From positions 62,001 to 126,000 of the forward strand of contig NZ_JASISM010000002.1 of NCBI RefSeq assembly GCF_030063145.1: 64,000 bases of DNA, read 5' to 3'. The DNA comes from Cryobacterium sp. PH31-L1 (GTDB lineage Bacteria > Actinomycetota > Actinomycetes > Actinomycetales > Microbacteriaceae). Shown one piece after another: positions 30,883-42,190 of this stretch; the stretch's first letter is position 1; every line of letters starts with the position of its first letter. Below the pieces are notes generated by a model, which saw only the letters and a list, made by a program, of their open reading frames with translations, had not been told where the DNA came from and made no database searches. The position numbers and the translations under genes were made by a program.

Positions 30883-32616
30883 GTGACCACCGCGCCCAGC
30901 CCATTCACCGGAGAATCGGTCAACCCTGCAGCAAGCGCTGCGGCGGTGGCTGACGCCGAGTCTTACGTCATCGGCGTCGACTACGGCACTCTCTCGGGCC
31001 GGGCCGTGGTCGTACGCGTCTCTGATGGCGTCGAGCTGGGCTCCTCCGTGCTGGATTATCCCCACGCGGTAATGGACACGACCCTCGCCGCGACCGGTGA
31101 GGCGCTTCCGCCCGAGTGGGCACTCCAGGTGCCCGCGGACTACGTGGCCGTGTTGCAAAGTGCGGTTCCGGCCGCGGTCGCAAACGCTGGCATCGACCCA
31201 TCTCGCGTCATCGGAATCGGAACCGACTTCACTGCATGCACGATGGTTCCTGTACTTGCCGACGGCACGCCGCTCAACGAGCTCGCCGAATACGCGGGCC
31301 GCCCGCACGCATATGTGAAGCTCTGGCGTCATCATGCAGCGCAGGGCCAGGCCGATCGCATCAACGACCTCGCTTTCGAGCGAGGCGAGAGCTGGCTGCC
31401 GCGTTACGGCGGGCTGATCTCGAGCGAATGGGAATTCGCCAAGGGACTTCAGCTTCTCGAGGAAGACCCCGAGCTCTACAACCGCATGGACCACTGGGTC
31501 GAAGCCGCCGACTGGATCGTCTGGCAGCTGACCGGGCGTTACCTGCGTAATGCCTGCACTGCCGGTTACAAAGGCATCCTGCAGGATGGCCAGTACCCGA
31601 GCGAGGACTTCCTCGGCACGCTCAATCCCGCCTTTTCACGCTTTGCGCTCGACAAGGTGGCGCACGAGATCGGCCAGCTCGGCGCATCCGCTGGAGTGCT
31701 GTCCGCTGAGGCCGCGGGCTGGACCGGACTGCCCGAGGGAATTCACGTGGCTGTCGGCAACGTTGACGCTCACGTGACCGCGCCCGCAGCGCAGGCGGTG
31801 AACCCTGGCCAGATGGTGGCCATCATGGGCACTAGCACCTGCCACGTCATGAACTCCGATGCTCTAGCCGAGGTGCCTGGCATGTGTGGTGTCGTCGACG
31901 GCGGCATCATCTCCGGGCTGTACGGCTACGAAGCCGGGCAGAGCGGTGTCGGGGACATTTTCGCCTGGTATGTCAAGAACCAGGTGCCGGCCCGCTACGC
32001 CGATGAGGCGCGGGCCCTCGGCCGCAGTGTGCATGAGCACCTGACCGAGCTCTGCAAGGACCAGCCCGTTGGCGGCCACGGACTCGTGGCCCTCGATTGG
32101 CACAGCGGCAACCGTTCGGTGTTGGTCGACCACGAACTGTCCGGACTCGTCATCGGTACCACCCTGACGACACGGCCGGAAGAGGTTTACCGTGCGCTGC
32201 TCGAGGCAACCGCCTTCGGCACACGCACCATCGTGGAAACCTTCAATGCGAGCGGGGTACCGGTGACCGAATTCATCGTGGCCGGCGGCCTGCTGAAGAA
32301 CGCGTTCCTGATGCAGGCCTACAGCGACATTCTGCGTCTACCGATCAGCACCATCGCGAGCGACCAGGGCCCGGCGCTCGGTGCGGCCATCCACGCCGCA
32401 GTCGCTGCCGGAGCCTACCCCGACGTGCGCGCTGCGGGCGAGAAAATGGGCAAGCTGAACAAAAACGTGTATGTGCCCAACGAGGCTTCCGCGGTGGCGT
32501 ACGACGAGCTGTTCGAGGAATACACGCAGCTGCACGATTACTTCGGCCGTGGTGAGAACGACGTGATGCACCGTCTGAAGGCGCTCAGGCGCCGGGCTGC
32601 GGTGGTGGCAGCATGA
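30883..32616 (+). CDS. araB: Ribulokinase
   Basis: A 577-residue FGGY-family kinase that phosphorylates L-ribulose with ATP. IGVDYGTLSGRAVVVRVSDG at the N-terminus is the ATP/sugar-binding start typical of AraB. GIGTDFTACTMVPV, IMGTSTCHVMNS and FIVAGGLLKNAFLMQAYSDI follow. Length fits AraB (about 560-580). It starts with GTG at 30883, with AGGAG 8 bases upstream. It overlaps araD by ATGA and leads the araB-araD-araA operon, behind the AATGTGACCGTTCACATT operator. Confidence 0.95.
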   Translation: MTTAPSPFTGESVNPAASAAAVADAESYVIGVDYGTLSGRAVVVRVSDGVELGSSVLDYPHAVMDTTLAATGEALPPEWALQVPADYVAVLQSAVPAAVANAGIDPSRVIGIGTDFTACTMVPVLADGTPLNELAEYAGRPHAYVKLWRHHAAQGQADRINDLAFERGESWLPRYGGLISSEWEFAKGLQLLEEDPELYNRMDHWVEAADWIVWQLTGRYLRNACTAGYKGILQDGQYPSEDFLGTLNPAFSRFALDKVAHEIGQLGASAGVLSAEAAGWTGLPEGIHVAVGNVDAHVTAPAAQAVNPGQMVAIMGTSTCHVMNSDALAEVPGMCGVVDGGIISGLYGYEAGQSGVGDIFAWYVKNQVPARYADEARALGRSVHEHLTELCKDQPVGGHGLVALDWHSGNRSVLVDHELSGLVIGTTLTTRPEEVYRALLEATAFGTRTIVETFNASGVPVTEFIVAGGLLKNAFLMQAYSDILRLPISTIASDQGPALGAAIHAAVAAGAYPDVRAAGEKMGKLNKNVYVPNEASAVAYDELFEEYTQLHDYFGRGENDVMHRLKALRRRAAVVAA

Positions 32617-33323
32617 GCACCTATGGGCCCCGAATCGAGGTCGCGGTCGCCCGCGTTCGCGCAGAAATTACCCGACTGCACGCCGAATTGTTTCGCAGCG
32701 GTCTCGTAGTCTGGACCGGCGGAAACGTGTCTGGCCGCGTGCCGGGCGCCGACCTGTTTGTGATCAAGCCCAGCGGGGTCGACTACGCCGACCTGGCTCC
32801 GGAGAACATGATCCTCTGCGACCTCGGCGGCAACGTCATACAGGGCACGCCCGGAGCTGAGCGGTCACCGTCGAGCGACACCGCCGCGCATGCTTACGTC
32901 TACCGGAACATGCCGGACGTCGGGGGAGTCGTACACACGCACTCCACCTATGCAACGGCCTGGGCTGCCCGCAATGAAGCCATCCCGTGCGTGATCACTG
33001 CCATGGCCGACGAGTTCGGCGGCCCTATTCCGGTGGGACCGTTCGCCATCATCGGTGACGATTCGATCGGTCGCGGCATCGTGGAGACCCTCACCGGCCA
33101 CCGTTCGCGTGCCGTGCTGATGGCAAACCACGGTCCGTTCACGATCGGCAAAGACGCCCGCGACGCGGTGAAGGCTGCAGTGATGGTCGAAGACGTTGCT
33201 CGCACCGTGCAGCTGGCCCGTGCCGGCGGCGAGCTCGTTTCCATTCCGCAGGAGTCCATCGACGCCCTGTTCGACCGATACCAGAACGTCTACGGACAAG
33301 CACCGCAGGGAGCACTCAAGTAA
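32613..33323 (+). CDS. araD: L-ribulose-5-phosphate 4-epimerase
   Basis: A 236-residue class II aldolase-fold epimerase that converts L-ribulose-5-phosphate to D-xylulose-5-phosphate, the last step before the pentose phosphate pathway. [21 protein letters not shown] binds the substrate phosphate; [13 protein letters not shown] and [10 protein letters not shown] hold the three zinc-binding histidines. It overlaps both neighbours (ATGA with araB, one base with araA), so the three are co-translated. Confidence 0.95.
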   Translation: MSTYGPRIEVAVARVRAEITRLHAELFRSGLVVWTGGNVSGRVPGADLFVIKPSGVDYADLAPENMILCDLGGNVIQGTPGAERSPSSDTAAHAYVYRNMPDVGGVVHTHSTYATAWAARNEAIPCVITAMADEFGGPIPVGPFAIIGDDSIGRGIVETLTGHRSRAVLMANHGPFTIGKDARDAVKAAVMVEDVARTVQLARAGGELVSIPQESIDALFDRYQNVYGQAPQGALK

Positions 33324-34840
33324 TGGCATCTCTCACCACGACCCTCGACCACTATGAGGTCTGGTTCCTCACCGGAAGCCAGAACCTGTACGGCGCAGAA
33401 ACTCTGCGCCAGGTGGCCGAGCAGAGTCGGGAGATCGCGCGGGCGCTCGACACGTCGAGTGACGTACCGGTGAAGGTCGTCTGGAAGCCGGTGCTGAAGG
33501 ACTCCGAGTCCATCCGGCGGGCAGCCCTCGACGCCAACGCCGACGACCACGTCATCGGCCTGATTGCCTGGATGCACACGTTCTCCCCGGCCAAGATGTG
33601 GATCTCCGGCCTCGACGCGCTCACCAAGCCGCTGCTGCACCTGCACACCCAAGCCAACGTCGAACTGCCGTGGGCCGAGATCGACTTCGACTTCATGAAC
33701 CTCAACCAAGCCGCGCACGGCGACCGTGAATTCGGTTACATCCAGACCCGTCTTGGCGTGACCCGCAAGACCGTGGTTGGCCACGTGTCCAACCCGGCCG
33801 TGTCCGGCAGCATCGGCTCCTGGACCCGCGCCGCCGCCGGCTGGGCTGCGAGCCGCAGCATGAAACTCGCCCGCTTCGGTGACAACATGCGTTTTGTCGC
33901 CGTGACCGAGGGCGACAAGACCGAGGCCGAACTCCGCTTCGGCGTGCAGGTGAACACCTGGCCGGTAAATGAGCTTGCCGAGGCCGTGCAATCCACAACG
34001 GATGCCGCCATCGACACGTTGGTCGCCGAATACGACGACCTGTACGACGTGGTGCCTGAGCTGCGGAAGGGCGGCACACGCCACGAGTCGCTGCGCTACG
34101 GCGCCGCGATCGAACTGGGGCTCAAGAGCTTTCTCGAGGCCGGCGACTTCGACGCGTTCACGACAAGTTTCGAAGACCTCGGTGCCCTACGGCAGCTTCC
34201 GGGCCTTGCCGTGCAGCGTCTGATGGCACAGGGCTACGGTTTCGGCGCGGAAGGTGACTGGAAGACATCCGTTCTTGTGCGCGTTGCCAACGTGATGGGT
34301 TCGGGCCTTCCCGGCGGCGCCAGCCTGATGGAGGACTATACCTATGACCTCACTCCCGGCGCCGAGCTTATTCTCGGTGCGCACATGCTCGAGGTGAGCC
34401 CATCGCTCACCAGCGAGCGGCCGTCGCTGGAGATTCACCCGCTCGGCATCGGCGGTCGCGAAGACCCCGTTCGCCTGGTTTTCAACGCCGACCCAGGCCC
34501 CGCCGTGGTCGTGGCAATGAGCGACATGCGTGACCGGTTCCGTCTCGTCGCCAACGTGGTCGAGGTCGTTCAACCGACCGCGGCCCTGCCCAACCTGCCG
34601 GTCGGCCGCGCCGTCTGGCGCCCGGAACCCGACTTCGCCACATCTGCCGCCGCCTGGCTCACCGCCGGCGCTGCCCACCACACCGTGATGTCGACCGCCG
34701 TCGGCATCGAGGTGTTCCAAGATTTCGCCGAGATAGCTCGCACCGAGCTTCTCGTGATCGATAAGACCACCACCCAGCGTGATTTCTTGCGTGAGGTGCG
34801 ATGGAACCAGGCCTACTACCGATTGGCGCAAGGCCTGTAG
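33323..34840 (+). CDS. araA: L-arabinose isomerase
   Basis: A 505-residue enzyme converting L-arabinose to L-ribulose. [21 protein letters not shown] is the classic N-terminus. The metal and catalytic regions are [39 protein letters not shown] and [12 protein letters not shown], providing the expected two Glu and two His ligands. Full length for the family. It closes the araB-araD-araA operon; a sugar transporter cluster begins 105 bases later. Confidence 0.97.
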   Translation: MASLTTTLDHYEVWFLTGSQNLYGAETLRQVAEQSREIARALDTSSDVPVKVVWKPVLKDSESIRRAALDANADDHVIGLIAWMHTFSPAKMWISGLDALTKPLLHLHTQANVELPWAEIDFDFMNLNQAAHGDREFGYIQTRLGVTRKTVVGHVSNPAVSGSIGSWTRAAAGWAASRSMKLARFGDNMRFVAVTEGDKTEAELRFGVQVNTWPVNELAEAVQSTTDAAIDTLVAEYDDLYDVVPELRKGGTRHESLRYGAAIELGLKSFLEAGDFDAFTTSFEDLGALRQLPGLAVQRLMAQGYGFGAEGDWKTSVLVRVANVMGSGLPGGASLMEDYTYDLTPGAELILGAHMLEVSPSLTSERPSLEIHPLGIGGREDPVRLVFNADPGPAVVVAMSDMRDRFRLVANVVEVVQPTAALPNLPVGRAVWRPEPDFATSAAAWLTAGAAHHTVMSTAVGIEVFQDFAEIARTELLVIDKTTTQRDFLREVRWNQAYYRLAQGL

Positions 34841-34877
34841 CAGGACCAGTTCGACCAGCTCTACTTCATCCGCCGAT

Positions 34878-34915
34878 TTGACATCATCGTTCACCGACCG
34901 ACTTGACATCATCGT
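34878..34915 (+). repeat. Direct repeat TTGACATCATCGT before the first sugar transporter
   Basis: TTGACATCATCGT occurs at 34878-34890 and again at 34903-34915, 25 bases apart, in the 105-base gap between araA and the binding-protein gene. Each begins with TTGACA, but no -10 lies at the right distance. It may be a regulator site or a duplicated promoter fragment. Confidence 0.6.
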
Positions 34916-34945
34916 CGATAACAAGAAATTTCGAAGGGAAACATA

Positions 34946-36070
34946 GTGAAAACACGGAAGGTCCTCATCGGCATTGCTGCCATTGGACTCGCACTCTCGC
35001 TCGCAGCCTGCTCGGGGGCGCGTGGTGGCTCAACCACCACGACCGACGCTGCGGGAGCCAACAAGGGAGCGCTCATCGGGGTGGCCATGCCCACCAAGAC
35101 CTCTGAGCGATGGATCAAAGACGGCGATGCCGTCAAGGCAGACCTCGAGGCGCTCGGCTACAAGGTCGACCTCGAGTATGCCGATGACAAAATCCCCACC
35201 CAGGTACAGCAGATCAGCAACATGCTCACCAAGGGCGCGAAAATTCTCATCATCGCCTCCATCGACGGCACGGCGCTGAGCGACCAGCTTGACCAGGCCG
35301 GCAAGTCCGGCGTCAAGGTGATCGCCTACGACCGCCTCATCAACGGCAACGCAAACGTGGACTACTACACGACCTTCGACAACTTCAAGGTGGGCGTAGA
35401 CCAGGCGACCAGCCTGCTCACCGGCCTCGGTGTGCTCGATTCCGCCGGCAAGGAAACCAGCGAGGCCGGGCCCTTCAACGTCGAGTTGTTCGCGGGAAGT
35501 CCTGACGACAACAACGCGACGTTCTTCTTCAACGGAGCAATGGAGACCCTGCAGCCGTACATCGACAAGGGTGTTCTCAACGTGAAGAGCGGCCAGACCG
35601 GTTTCACCCAGGTCGCCACGCTGCGCTGGGACCCCTCGACGGCGCAGAAGCGCATGCAGAACCTGATCGCCAGCACCTACTCGGACGGCAGCAAGGTTGA
35701 CGGCGTGCTGTCGCCGTACGACGGCCTGTCAATCGGAATCATCTCAGCCTTGACCAGCTCCGGCTACGCAGCGGATGCCCTGCCGGTCATCACAGGCCAG
35801 GACGCTGAGGCAGCGTCGGTCAAGTCGATCATCGCGGGCCAGCAGTACTCGACCATCTACAAGGACACCCGCCAGCTGGGTAAGGAAGCCGTGAAAATGG
35901 CCGACGAACTCCTCAACGGCAAGACTCCTGAGGTCAACGACACGAAGAGCTACAACAATAAGGTCAAAGATGTCCCGACCTTCCTGTTCCAGCCGACCGT
36001 GGTCACCGTTGACAACTACAAGTCAGTTCTCGTCGACAGCGGATATTACACCGAGGCAGACCTGAAGTAG
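34946..36070 (+). CDS. ChvE-like multiple-sugar-binding lipoprotein, first transporter
   Basis: A 374-residue lipoprotein. The lipobox is LSLAACSG; the mature protein follows the periplasmic sugar-binding pattern: [46 protein letters not shown] and [17 protein letters not shown]. ChvE-type proteins bind aldoses such as arabinose, galactose and xylose. It starts with GTG at 34946 after GAAGGG. It follows the arabinose operon directly, so L-arabinose is the likely ligand. A 12-bp hairpin separates it from the ATPase gene. Confidence 0.88.
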   Translation: MKTRKVLIGIAAIGLALSLAACSGARGGSTTTTDAAGANKGALIGVAMPTKTSERWIKDGDAVKADLEALGYKVDLEYADDKIPTQVQQISNMLTKGAKILIIASIDGTALSDQLDQAGKSGVKVIAYDRLINGNANVDYYTTFDNFKVGVDQATSLLTGLGVLDSAGKETSEAGPFNVELFAGSPDDNNATFFFNGAMETLQPYIDKGVLNVKSGQTGFTQVATLRWDPSTAQKRMQNLIASTYSDGSKVDGVLSPYDGLSIGIISALTSSGYAADALPVITGQDAEAASVKSIIAGQQYSTIYKDTRQLGKEAVKMADELLNGKTPEVNDTKSYNNKVKDVPTFLFQPTVVTVDNYKSVLVDSGYYTEADLK

Positions 36071-36096
36071 CAGCCAGTACAGTAACGCCAAACCAG

Positions 36097-36125
36097 CCGT
36101 GGCGGCGGCAACGCCGCCGCCACGG
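36097..36125 (+). terminator. Hairpin between binding protein and ATPase genes
   Basis: CCGTGGCGGCGG pairs exactly with CCGCCGCCACGG around a 5-base loop. With no T-tract it probably acts as a partial terminator or 3' stabiliser favouring the binding-protein message. Confidence 0.75.
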
Positions 36126-36157
36126 TCATCTCTCACCGCACGGAAGAAGGAGCAACG

Positions 36158-37696
36158 GTGACAACCAACATTCTCGAGATGCGTGGCATCACTAAGACGT
36201 TCCCCGGCGTCAAGGCGCTTCAGGACGTTTCCCTCGCGGTCGAACGCGGCCAGATCCACGCCATTTGTGGCGAGAATGGAGCTGGAAAATCCACCTTGAT
36301 GAAGGTGCTCAGTGGCGTGTACGCGCACGGCAGCTATGACGGTGAAATCGTCTTCGAAAATGAGACCGTTGCGTTCAAGTCGATCAACGAGTCCGAGGCT
36401 ACGGGGATCGTTATCATTCATCAGGAGCTGGCTCTCAGTCCCTATCTTTCCATCGCCGAGAACATCTACCTCGGTAATGAGCAGCAGAAAAACGGCTGGA
36501 TCGATTGGAACAAGACCAATCGCGAGGCGGCAATTCTGCTGGCCAGGGTCGGTTTAAAGGACAACCCCATCACCAAGGTGACCGACATCGGAGTCGGCAA
36601 ACAGCAGCTCGTCGAGATCGCCAAGGCGCTGTCCAAACAGGTCAAACTGCTCATCCTGGATGAGCCGACGGCCGCACTCAACGATGAGGATTCAGCGCAC
36701 CTCCTCGATCTGATCAAGCATCTCAAGGGCCAGGGGATCACATCGATCATCATCAGTCACAAGCTGAATGAGATCAAAGCGATCGCCGACAAGGTGACCA
36801 TCATTCGCGATGGCAAGACCATCGAAACCCTTAATATGCACACGGACGAAATCTCGGAGGAGCGCATCATCAAGGGAATGGTCGGTCGCGACCTCGGAAG
36901 CAGGTACCCGGACCATTCCTCCCAGATCGGTGAGGAAATTCTGCGCGTCGAGGACTGGACCGTATACCACCCCATGCACCACGATCGGATGGTCGTCAAG
37001 GGTGCGAATATTCACGTGAAATCCGGTGAGATCGTTGGAATCGCCGGCCTCATGGGTTCCGGGCGTACCGAACTGGCCATGAGCGTATTTGGGCACAGCT
37101 ATGGGGCCAAGATCTCGGGAAAAGTGTTCAAGAACGGCGTCCTGGTCAAGACCGATACAGTGTCGGCGGCTATCTCTCATGGCCTCGCCTATGCCACGGA
37201 AGACCGTAAGCACTACGGCCTCAACCTGATCGAGAACATTCAGCGCAACGTCTCCCTCGCCGCGCTGTACAAGCTCGCACGAAATGGGTGGGTCGATGCC
37301 AACCGCGAGGCGACAGTGGCCAAGGGTTTTCTCAAGAGCATGAACATCAAGGCACCCAACGTCGAGGCGATCACAGGAAAGCTTTCGGGCGGAAACCAGC
37401 AAAAGGTCGTGCTGTCGAAGTGGATGTTCTCCGATCCCGATGTACTCATCCTGGATGAACCCACCCGAGGTATCGATGTGGGCGCGAAATACGAAATCTA
37501 CGGAATCATCAACCGGCTGGCTGACGAGGGCAAGGGTGTCATCGTCATCTCCTCCGAACTGCCCGAACTGCTCGGAATCTGCGATCGGATTTATACCCTG
37601 GCTGAGGGCCGAATAACCGCGGACGTCCCGCGCAGTGAAGCCACAGCCGAATTTCTCATGCAACGAATGACCCAGGAAAGGGACAAGGAAAGCTGA
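36158..37696 (+). CDS. Sugar ABC transporter ATPase (GguA-like), first transporter
   Basis: A 512-residue protein with two fused ATPase domains, as in RbsA/MglA/GguA. N-terminal Walker A is GENGAGKST (about 40-48), with [13 protein letters not shown] and Walker [13 protein letters not shown]. The C-terminal half has a degenerate Walker A (LMGSGRTEL), [15 protein letters not shown] and [13 protein letters not shown]. It starts with GTG at 36158 after AAGGAG. Its third codon positions look richer in A and T than its neighbours, including its paralogue at 39233, which hints at a separate origin. It energises the permease at 37696. Confidence 0.92.
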   Translation: MTTNILEMRGITKTFPGVKALQDVSLAVERGQIHAICGENGAGKSTLMKVLSGVYAHGSYDGEIVFENETVAFKSINESEATGIVIIHQELALSPYLSIAENIYLGNEQQKNGWIDWNKTNREAAILLARVGLKDNPITKVTDIGVGKQQLVEIAKALSKQVKLLILDEPTAALNDEDSAHLLDLIKHLKGQGITSIIISHKLNEIKAIADKVTIIRDGKTIETLNMHTDEISEERIIKGMVGRDLGSRYPDHSSQIGEEILRVEDWTVYHPMHHDRMVVKGANIHVKSGEIVGIAGLMGSGRTELAMSVFGHSYGAKISGKVFKNGVLVKTDTVSAAISHGLAYATEDRKHYGLNLIENIQRNVSLAALYKLARNGWVDANREATVAKGFLKSMNIKAPNVEAITGKLSGGNQQKVVLSKWMFSDPDVLILDEPTRGIDVGAKYEIYGIINRLADEGKGVIVISSELPELLGICDRIYTLAEGRITADVPRSEATAEFLMQRMTQERDKES

Positions 37697-38877
37697 TGAG
37701 TGCCTTCAGATCCTCACTCGACTATCTCGCCGGACAGCTGCGCCAGATTGGCCTGTTCATCGCTCTGATCGCGATCATCATCTTCTTCCAGGTGGCGACC
37801 TCCGGGATCACCCTGAAGCCGATCAACGTGTCGAACCTGATCGTGCAGAACAGCTACATCCTCATTCTTGCCGTCGGCATGGTCATGGTTATCATTGCCG
37901 GACACATCGACCTCTCGGTGGGCTCTGTCGTAGCTTTCGTCGGCGCCATGTCCGGGGTCATGATCACCCAATGGCACATTCCGTGGTGGGGAGCCATCAT
38001 CCTCTGTCTGATCGTGGGTGCGCTCGTAGGCATGTGGCAGGGATTCTGGATCGCATACTTCGGCATACCGGCATTCATCGTGACGCTCGCCGGAATGCTC
38101 ACCTTCCGCGGGCTCACCCAGATCGCACTGCAGAACCAGCAGATCTCGCCGTTCCCGGATGAATTCCGCGCGCTCGGAAGCGGCTTTCTGCCCGATCTGG
38201 GCGGAGGCACCAGCCTGCTGGAGCCGCTCACGGTGGGGCTGGGCGTGCTCGCGACGTTGCTGTTGGTGGCCCAGGGCATCCGTTCCCGTTTGGCACGCCA
38301 GAAGTACGACGTTGAAGACGAGCCGCTGGCCTGGTTCGTCTTGAAGCTTGCGTTCACCTCCGGACTGATCCTGCTGATCACCTTCCTGCTGGCGAGCTAT
38401 CGGGGCACCCCGATCGTGCTGGTCGTGCTCGGCGTGCTCATCGTCGGCTATTCCGCAGTGATGTCGCGCAGCGTGTTCGGACGCCACGTGTATGCCCTCG
38501 GTGGCAACCGGCAGGCGGCGGCGCTCTCGGGCGTCAAGACCAAGCGCGTCACGTTCCTGCTTTTCGTCAATATGGGAGTGATTGCCGCCCTCGCCGGTCT
38601 GGTCTTCACCGCGCAGCTCAACCTCGCCAACCCGAAGGCCGGTGACGGCTTCGAGCTCGACGCCATCGCCGCGGTCTTCATCGGAGGTGCGGCTGTCACG
38701 GGCGGTATCGGCACGGTCACCGGGGCGATCATCGGTGGACTGATCATCGGTATCCTCAACAACGGCATGTCGATTCTGGGCGTCGGTACGGAGTTCCAGC
38801 AGCTCATCAAGGGTCTTGTGCTGCTCGGTGCTGTGGCGTTTGACGTCTACAACAAGCGTCGCTCCGGAGGGCGCTGA
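37696..38877 (+). CDS. Sugar ABC transporter permease (GguB-like), first transporter
   Basis: A 393-residue permease with about ten hydrophobic segments, of the RbsC/XylH/GguB family. The family block [21 protein letters not shown] is at about residues 56-76, and [25 protein letters not shown] lies near the end. A hydrophilic loop (SRLARQKYDVEDEP) separates the halves. It overlaps the ATPase stop by one base. A GC-rich hairpin follows it, so the first transporter transcript probably ends here. Confidence 0.92.
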   Translation: MSAFRSSLDYLAGQLRQIGLFIALIAIIIFFQVATSGITLKPINVSNLIVQNSYILILAVGMVMVIIAGHIDLSVGSVVAFVGAMSGVMITQWHIPWWGAIILCLIVGALVGMWQGFWIAYFGIPAFIVTLAGMLTFRGLTQIALQNQQISPFPDEFRALGSGFLPDLGGGTSLLEPLTVGLGVLATLLLVAQGIRSRLARQKYDVEDEPLAWFVLKLAFTSGLILLITFLLASYRGTPIVLVVLGVLIVGYSAVMSRSVFGRHVYALGGNRQAAALSGVKTKRVTFLLFVNMGVIAALAGLVFTAQLNLANPKAGDGFELDAIAAVFIGGAAVTGGIGTVTGAIIGGLIIGILNNGMSILGVGTEFQQLIKGLVLLGAVAFDVYNKRRSGGR

Positions 38878-38901
38878 CGCACACGCCACCTTGACCATCC
38901 C

Positions 38902-38940
38902 CACGGGGGCCGGACCGCGCGAGCGGTTCGGCCCCCCGTG
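38902..38940 (+). terminator. GC-rich hairpin after the first sugar transporter
   Basis: CACGGGGGCCGGACCGC pairs with GCGGTTCGGCCCCCCGTG with one bulge and one G-T pair. There is no T-tract. Confidence 0.7.
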
Positions 38941-39232
38941 TGAGTTCGTTCGGCCGAGGTGGCGGGTCCGCACTCGAAGGTGCACAGCCCGGTGCCGGGG
39001 CTGAACGGCGTTATTCAAGCGTTATGGCCGGTCAATTGACACGTCCGTCGAGGGGGTGGAGCATTGCCCCGTTATGAACGTTCCTGAGTACTGTATAGGT
39101 ACATCAGTTTGAGGTTCGAGACAACGAGGTCAGAGCAGTGCACAATCCCCTATTCCCGCCCACTGCACCACAACTTCACTCCGGTTGCGACCCGGTGACC
39201 GGACAGCGGATGACCGGGTCGGGTGATTCCTG
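38941..39232 (+). promoter_or_regulatory. Probable promoter region of the second sugar transporter
   Basis: This gene-free stretch holds TTGACA at 39036-39041, the palindromic GAACGTTC near 39077, and TACTGTATAGGTAC around 39089-39103 that could contain a -10. CGTTAT occurs three times (about 39009, 39020 and 39069). The AATGTGACCGTTCACATT operator is not present, so control may differ from the araB operon. Confidence 0.4.
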
Positions 39233-40783
39233 ATGCCGTCGGATGCGATCATCCTGGAGATGCGGTCGATCACCAAAGAGTTTCCAGGCGTGAAGGCTCT
39301 ATCGAATGTGTCTCTGACGGTGCGTGCCGGAGAGATCCACGCGATCTGCGGCGAGAACGGCGCCGGCAAGTCCACCCTCATGAAGGTGCTCTCCGGGGTC
39401 TACCCGTACGGCACCTACTCGGGCGACATCATCTTCCAGGGCACCGAGATGCGGTTCAAGGACATCCGCTCGAGTGAAGCAGCCGGAATCGCCATCATCC
39501 ACCAGGAACTGGCCCTCATTCCTGAACTGTCTATCACCGAGAACATCTTCCTCGGCAACGAACCCACCAAGTGGGGCGCCATTGACTGGGTCGGCGCCAA
39601 GCGCACCGCCTTCGAACTGCTCGCCCGGGTCGGCCTGCGCGACGACCCGGACACCCTGATCAAGAACATTGGCGTCGGCAAGCAGCAGCTGGTCGAAATC
39701 GCCAAGGCGCTCAACAAATCGGTGAAGGTGCTCATCCTCGACGAACCGACGGCCGCGCTCAACGAATCCGACTCCCAGCACCTGCTCGACCTCATTCGCG
39801 GGCTCAAGGGTAAGGGCATCAGCTCGATCATGATCTCGCACAAGCTCAACGAGATCGAGCAGATCGCCGACTCGATCACCATCATCCGTGACGGCCGGGC
39901 CATTGAGACCCTGGATATCGCCGCCGACGGCGTCAACGAAGACCGCATCATTCGCGGCATGGTCGGCCGCAGCCTGGAGAGCCGGTTTCCCGACCGCACA
40001 CCTAAGATCGGCGAGGTATTCTTCGAGGTCCGCGATTGGACCGTGCAGCACCCGCAGGTCTCAGAACGGATGGTCGTGAAGGGATCCAACCTCACCGTGC
40101 GAACCGGTGAGATTGTCGGCATCGCCGGGCTCATGGGCGCCGGACGCACCGAGCTCGCCATGAGCATCTTCGGCCGCTCGTACGGCAACTACATCTCCGG
40201 CCAAATCTTCAAGGACGGCAAGGAGATCGAGCTGCGCAACGTAGGCGAGGCCATCGTCCACGGCCTCGCCTACGTGAGCGAAGACCGCAAAGCGCTCGGG
40301 CTGAACCTGCTCGACGACATCAAGCGTTCCATCGTCTCGGCCAAGCTCTCCAAAATCTCCGCGGGGCCAGTGGTCAACGATTCCAAGGAATACTCGATCG
40401 CCGAGGAATACCGCAAGAACCTACGCATCAAGACCCCCAACGTCGACATGGGCGTCGGCAAGCTGTCCGGCGGCAACCAGCAGAAGGTGGTGTTGGCCAA
40501 GTGGATGTTCACCGACCCCGACATCCTCATTCTGGACGAACCCACCCGCGGCATCGATGTCGGGGCGAAGTACGAGATATACGGAATCATCCAGGCGCTG
40601 GCCGCCCAAGGCAAGGGCGTGATCCTGATCTCGTCCGAGCTGCCGGAACTGCTCGGCCTGGCCGACCGCATTTACACGATCTTCGAGGGCGCCATCACCG
40701 ACTGCATAGACGGTGCCGATGCCGACCCGGAATCCCTGATGAAGAGCATGACCTCTGCCAAGAAGAAGGTGCGCAGCATATGA
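39233..40783 (+). CDS. Sugar ABC transporter ATPase (GguA-like), second transporter
   Basis: A 516-residue double ATPase, paralogous along its whole length to the one at 36158: both begin ILEMR-ITK-FPGVKAL and share [44 protein letters not shown] and [22 protein letters not shown] content and codon use match the genome better than the first copy. It starts with ATG at 39233; the binding site is weak. It overlaps the permease by ATGA. Together with 40780 and 42191 it forms a second full importer. Confidence 0.92.
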   Translation: MPSDAIILEMRSITKEFPGVKALSNVSLTVRAGEIHAICGENGAGKSTLMKVLSGVYPYGTYSGDIIFQGTEMRFKDIRSSEAAGIAIIHQELALIPELSITENIFLGNEPTKWGAIDWVGAKRTAFELLARVGLRDDPDTLIKNIGVGKQQLVEIAKALNKSVKVLILDEPTAALNESDSQHLLDLIRGLKGKGISSIMISHKLNEIEQIADSITIIRDGRAIETLDIAADGVNEDRIIRGMVGRSLESRFPDRTPKIGEVFFEVRDWTVQHPQVSERMVVKGSNLTVRTGEIVGIAGLMGAGRTELAMSIFGRSYGNYISGQIFKDGKEIELRNVGEAIVHGLAYVSEDRKALGLNLLDDIKRSIVSAKLSKISAGPVVNDSKEYSIAEEYRKNLRIKTPNVDMGVGKLSGGNQQKVVLAKWMFTDPDILILDEPTRGIDVGAKYEIYGIIQALAAQGKGVILISSELPELLGLADRIYTIFEGAITDCIDGADADPESLMKSMTSAKKKVRSI

Positions 40784-42117
40784 GCAGCAACACGGCTCCG
40801 ATAGACACGAAAAAGGACGAAGGACGCCGGTCGATCTTTGGCCGCGGCAAGAATAACCTGCGCCAGTTCGGCATCCTGTTCAGTCTCATCGCCATCATCG
40901 TTCTATTCCAGTTTCTGACGGATGGCCTCACACTATCCTCGGGCAACCTGATCAACCTGGTCAGCCAATATTCCTACATCCTCATCCTTGCCATCGGCAT
41001 GGTGATGGTGATCATCGCGGGTCACATCGACCTGTCGGTCGGTTCGGTCGCGGCGTTCTCCGGCATTGTCGTAGCGACCTCGATGTCAGAGTGGAATTTT
41101 CCGTGGCCGCTGGCCATTCTGTTCGGCCTACTGGTCGGCGCCGTGATCGGAGCCTGGCAGGGATTCTGGGTGGCCTACATCGGGGTTCCCGCCTTCATCG
41201 TGACCCTCGCCGGCATGCTCATCTTTCGCGGCGGCAACCAGTTCATCGGTAACGCCCAGACGGTGCCCGTGCCCGACGGCTTCACGCTGATCGGCGCCGG
41301 TTACCTTCCCGAGGTGGGCCCGGCCACCGGGTACAACAACCTCACCCTCGTACTCGGCTTTGTGATCGCCATCGCGATCGCCGTGCGCGAGTATCGGGCC
41401 CGGCAGGTACAGAAGACGATGCACTCCGAGATATCTCCGCTCTGGGCCAGCGTGCTCAAGGTCGGCCTTCTCGACGCGGTCGTCATCTACGCCACCTTCC
41501 TCTTCGCCGGCGGCCGGGTCGGCACGAGCTTCCCGGTGTCGGGCATCATCCTCGGCGTGCTCGTGTTGTTCTACAGCTTCGTCACCCGCAACACCATCAT
41601 TGGCCGCCACGTCTACGCGGTCGGTGGTAACAAACTCGCCGCCGAACTTTCCGGCGTCAACTCCCGGCGGGTGAACTTTCTCGTCATGATGAACATGTCG
41701 ATCCTGGCTTCGCTGGCCGGTATGATCTTCGTTGCTCGCGCCGGAGCATCCGGCCCGCAAGACGGGCTCAGCTGGGAACTCGACGCAATCGCCGCTGTGT
41801 TCATCGGCGGCGCCGCAGTGTCGGGCGGTATCGGCACCGTGATTGGCTCGATCGTCGGTGGCCTGGTCATGGCCGTTCTCAACAACGGGCTACAGCTTCT
41901 CGGCGTGGGTTCGGACCTGGTGCAGATCATCAAGGGTCTCGTGCTCCTTGTCGCCGTTGGCGTGGACGTCTGGAACAAAAGCCAGGGGCGGCCGTCGATT
42001 ATCGGCCTGCTCACCCGCAACCGCAAGGTATCCGACCCGCCGACCCCGCCGCCCGCAGTGCTCCCGGATGCCGGTACACCGGCCTCGGCGCGTCCCGCGG
42101 ACAACCCCACCAACTGA
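40780..42117 (+). CDS. Sugar ABC transporter permease (GguB-like), second transporter
   Basis: A 445-residue permease paralogous to the one at 37696, with the block [21 protein letters not shown] and [25 protein letters not shown]. It is longer because of a charged N-terminus ([17 protein letters not shown]) and a Pro-rich C-terminal tail of about 40 residues ([15 protein letters not shown]). The start is the ATG at 40780 overlapping the ATPase stop. Roughly ten hydrophobic segments are visible. It should import an aldose with the binding protein encoded next. Confidence 0.92.
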   Translation: MSSNTAPIDTKKDEGRRSIFGRGKNNLRQFGILFSLIAIIVLFQFLTDGLTLSSGNLINLVSQYSYILILAIGMVMVIIAGHIDLSVGSVAAFSGIVVATSMSEWNFPWPLAILFGLLVGAVIGAWQGFWVAYIGVPAFIVTLAGMLIFRGGNQFIGNAQTVPVPDGFTLIGAGYLPEVGPATGYNNLTLVLGFVIAIAIAVREYRARQVQKTMHSEISPLWASVLKVGLLDAVVIYATFLFAGGRVGTSFPVSGIILGVLVLFYSFVTRNTIIGRHVYAVGGNKLAAELSGVNSRRVNFLVMMNMSILASLAGMIFVARAGASGPQDGLSWELDAIAAVFIGGAAVSGGIGTVIGSIVGGLVMAVLNNGLQLLGVGSDLVQIIKGLVLLVAVGVDVWNKSQGRPSIIGLLTRNRKVSDPPTPPPAVLPDAGTPASARPADNPTN

Positions 42118-42190
42118 ACCCGGGACGTTCCTCGAACGCCATTGGTCTGCCTTTCCAATTCCCTCACCCAATGAACAGAAAGTGATTGAC

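Noticed and set aside
36692-37663. Long antisense open frame across the first sugar ATPase gene
   Set aside because: It mirrors a gene with intact double ATPase motifs; long shadow frames are expected at this GC content and it has no family motif.
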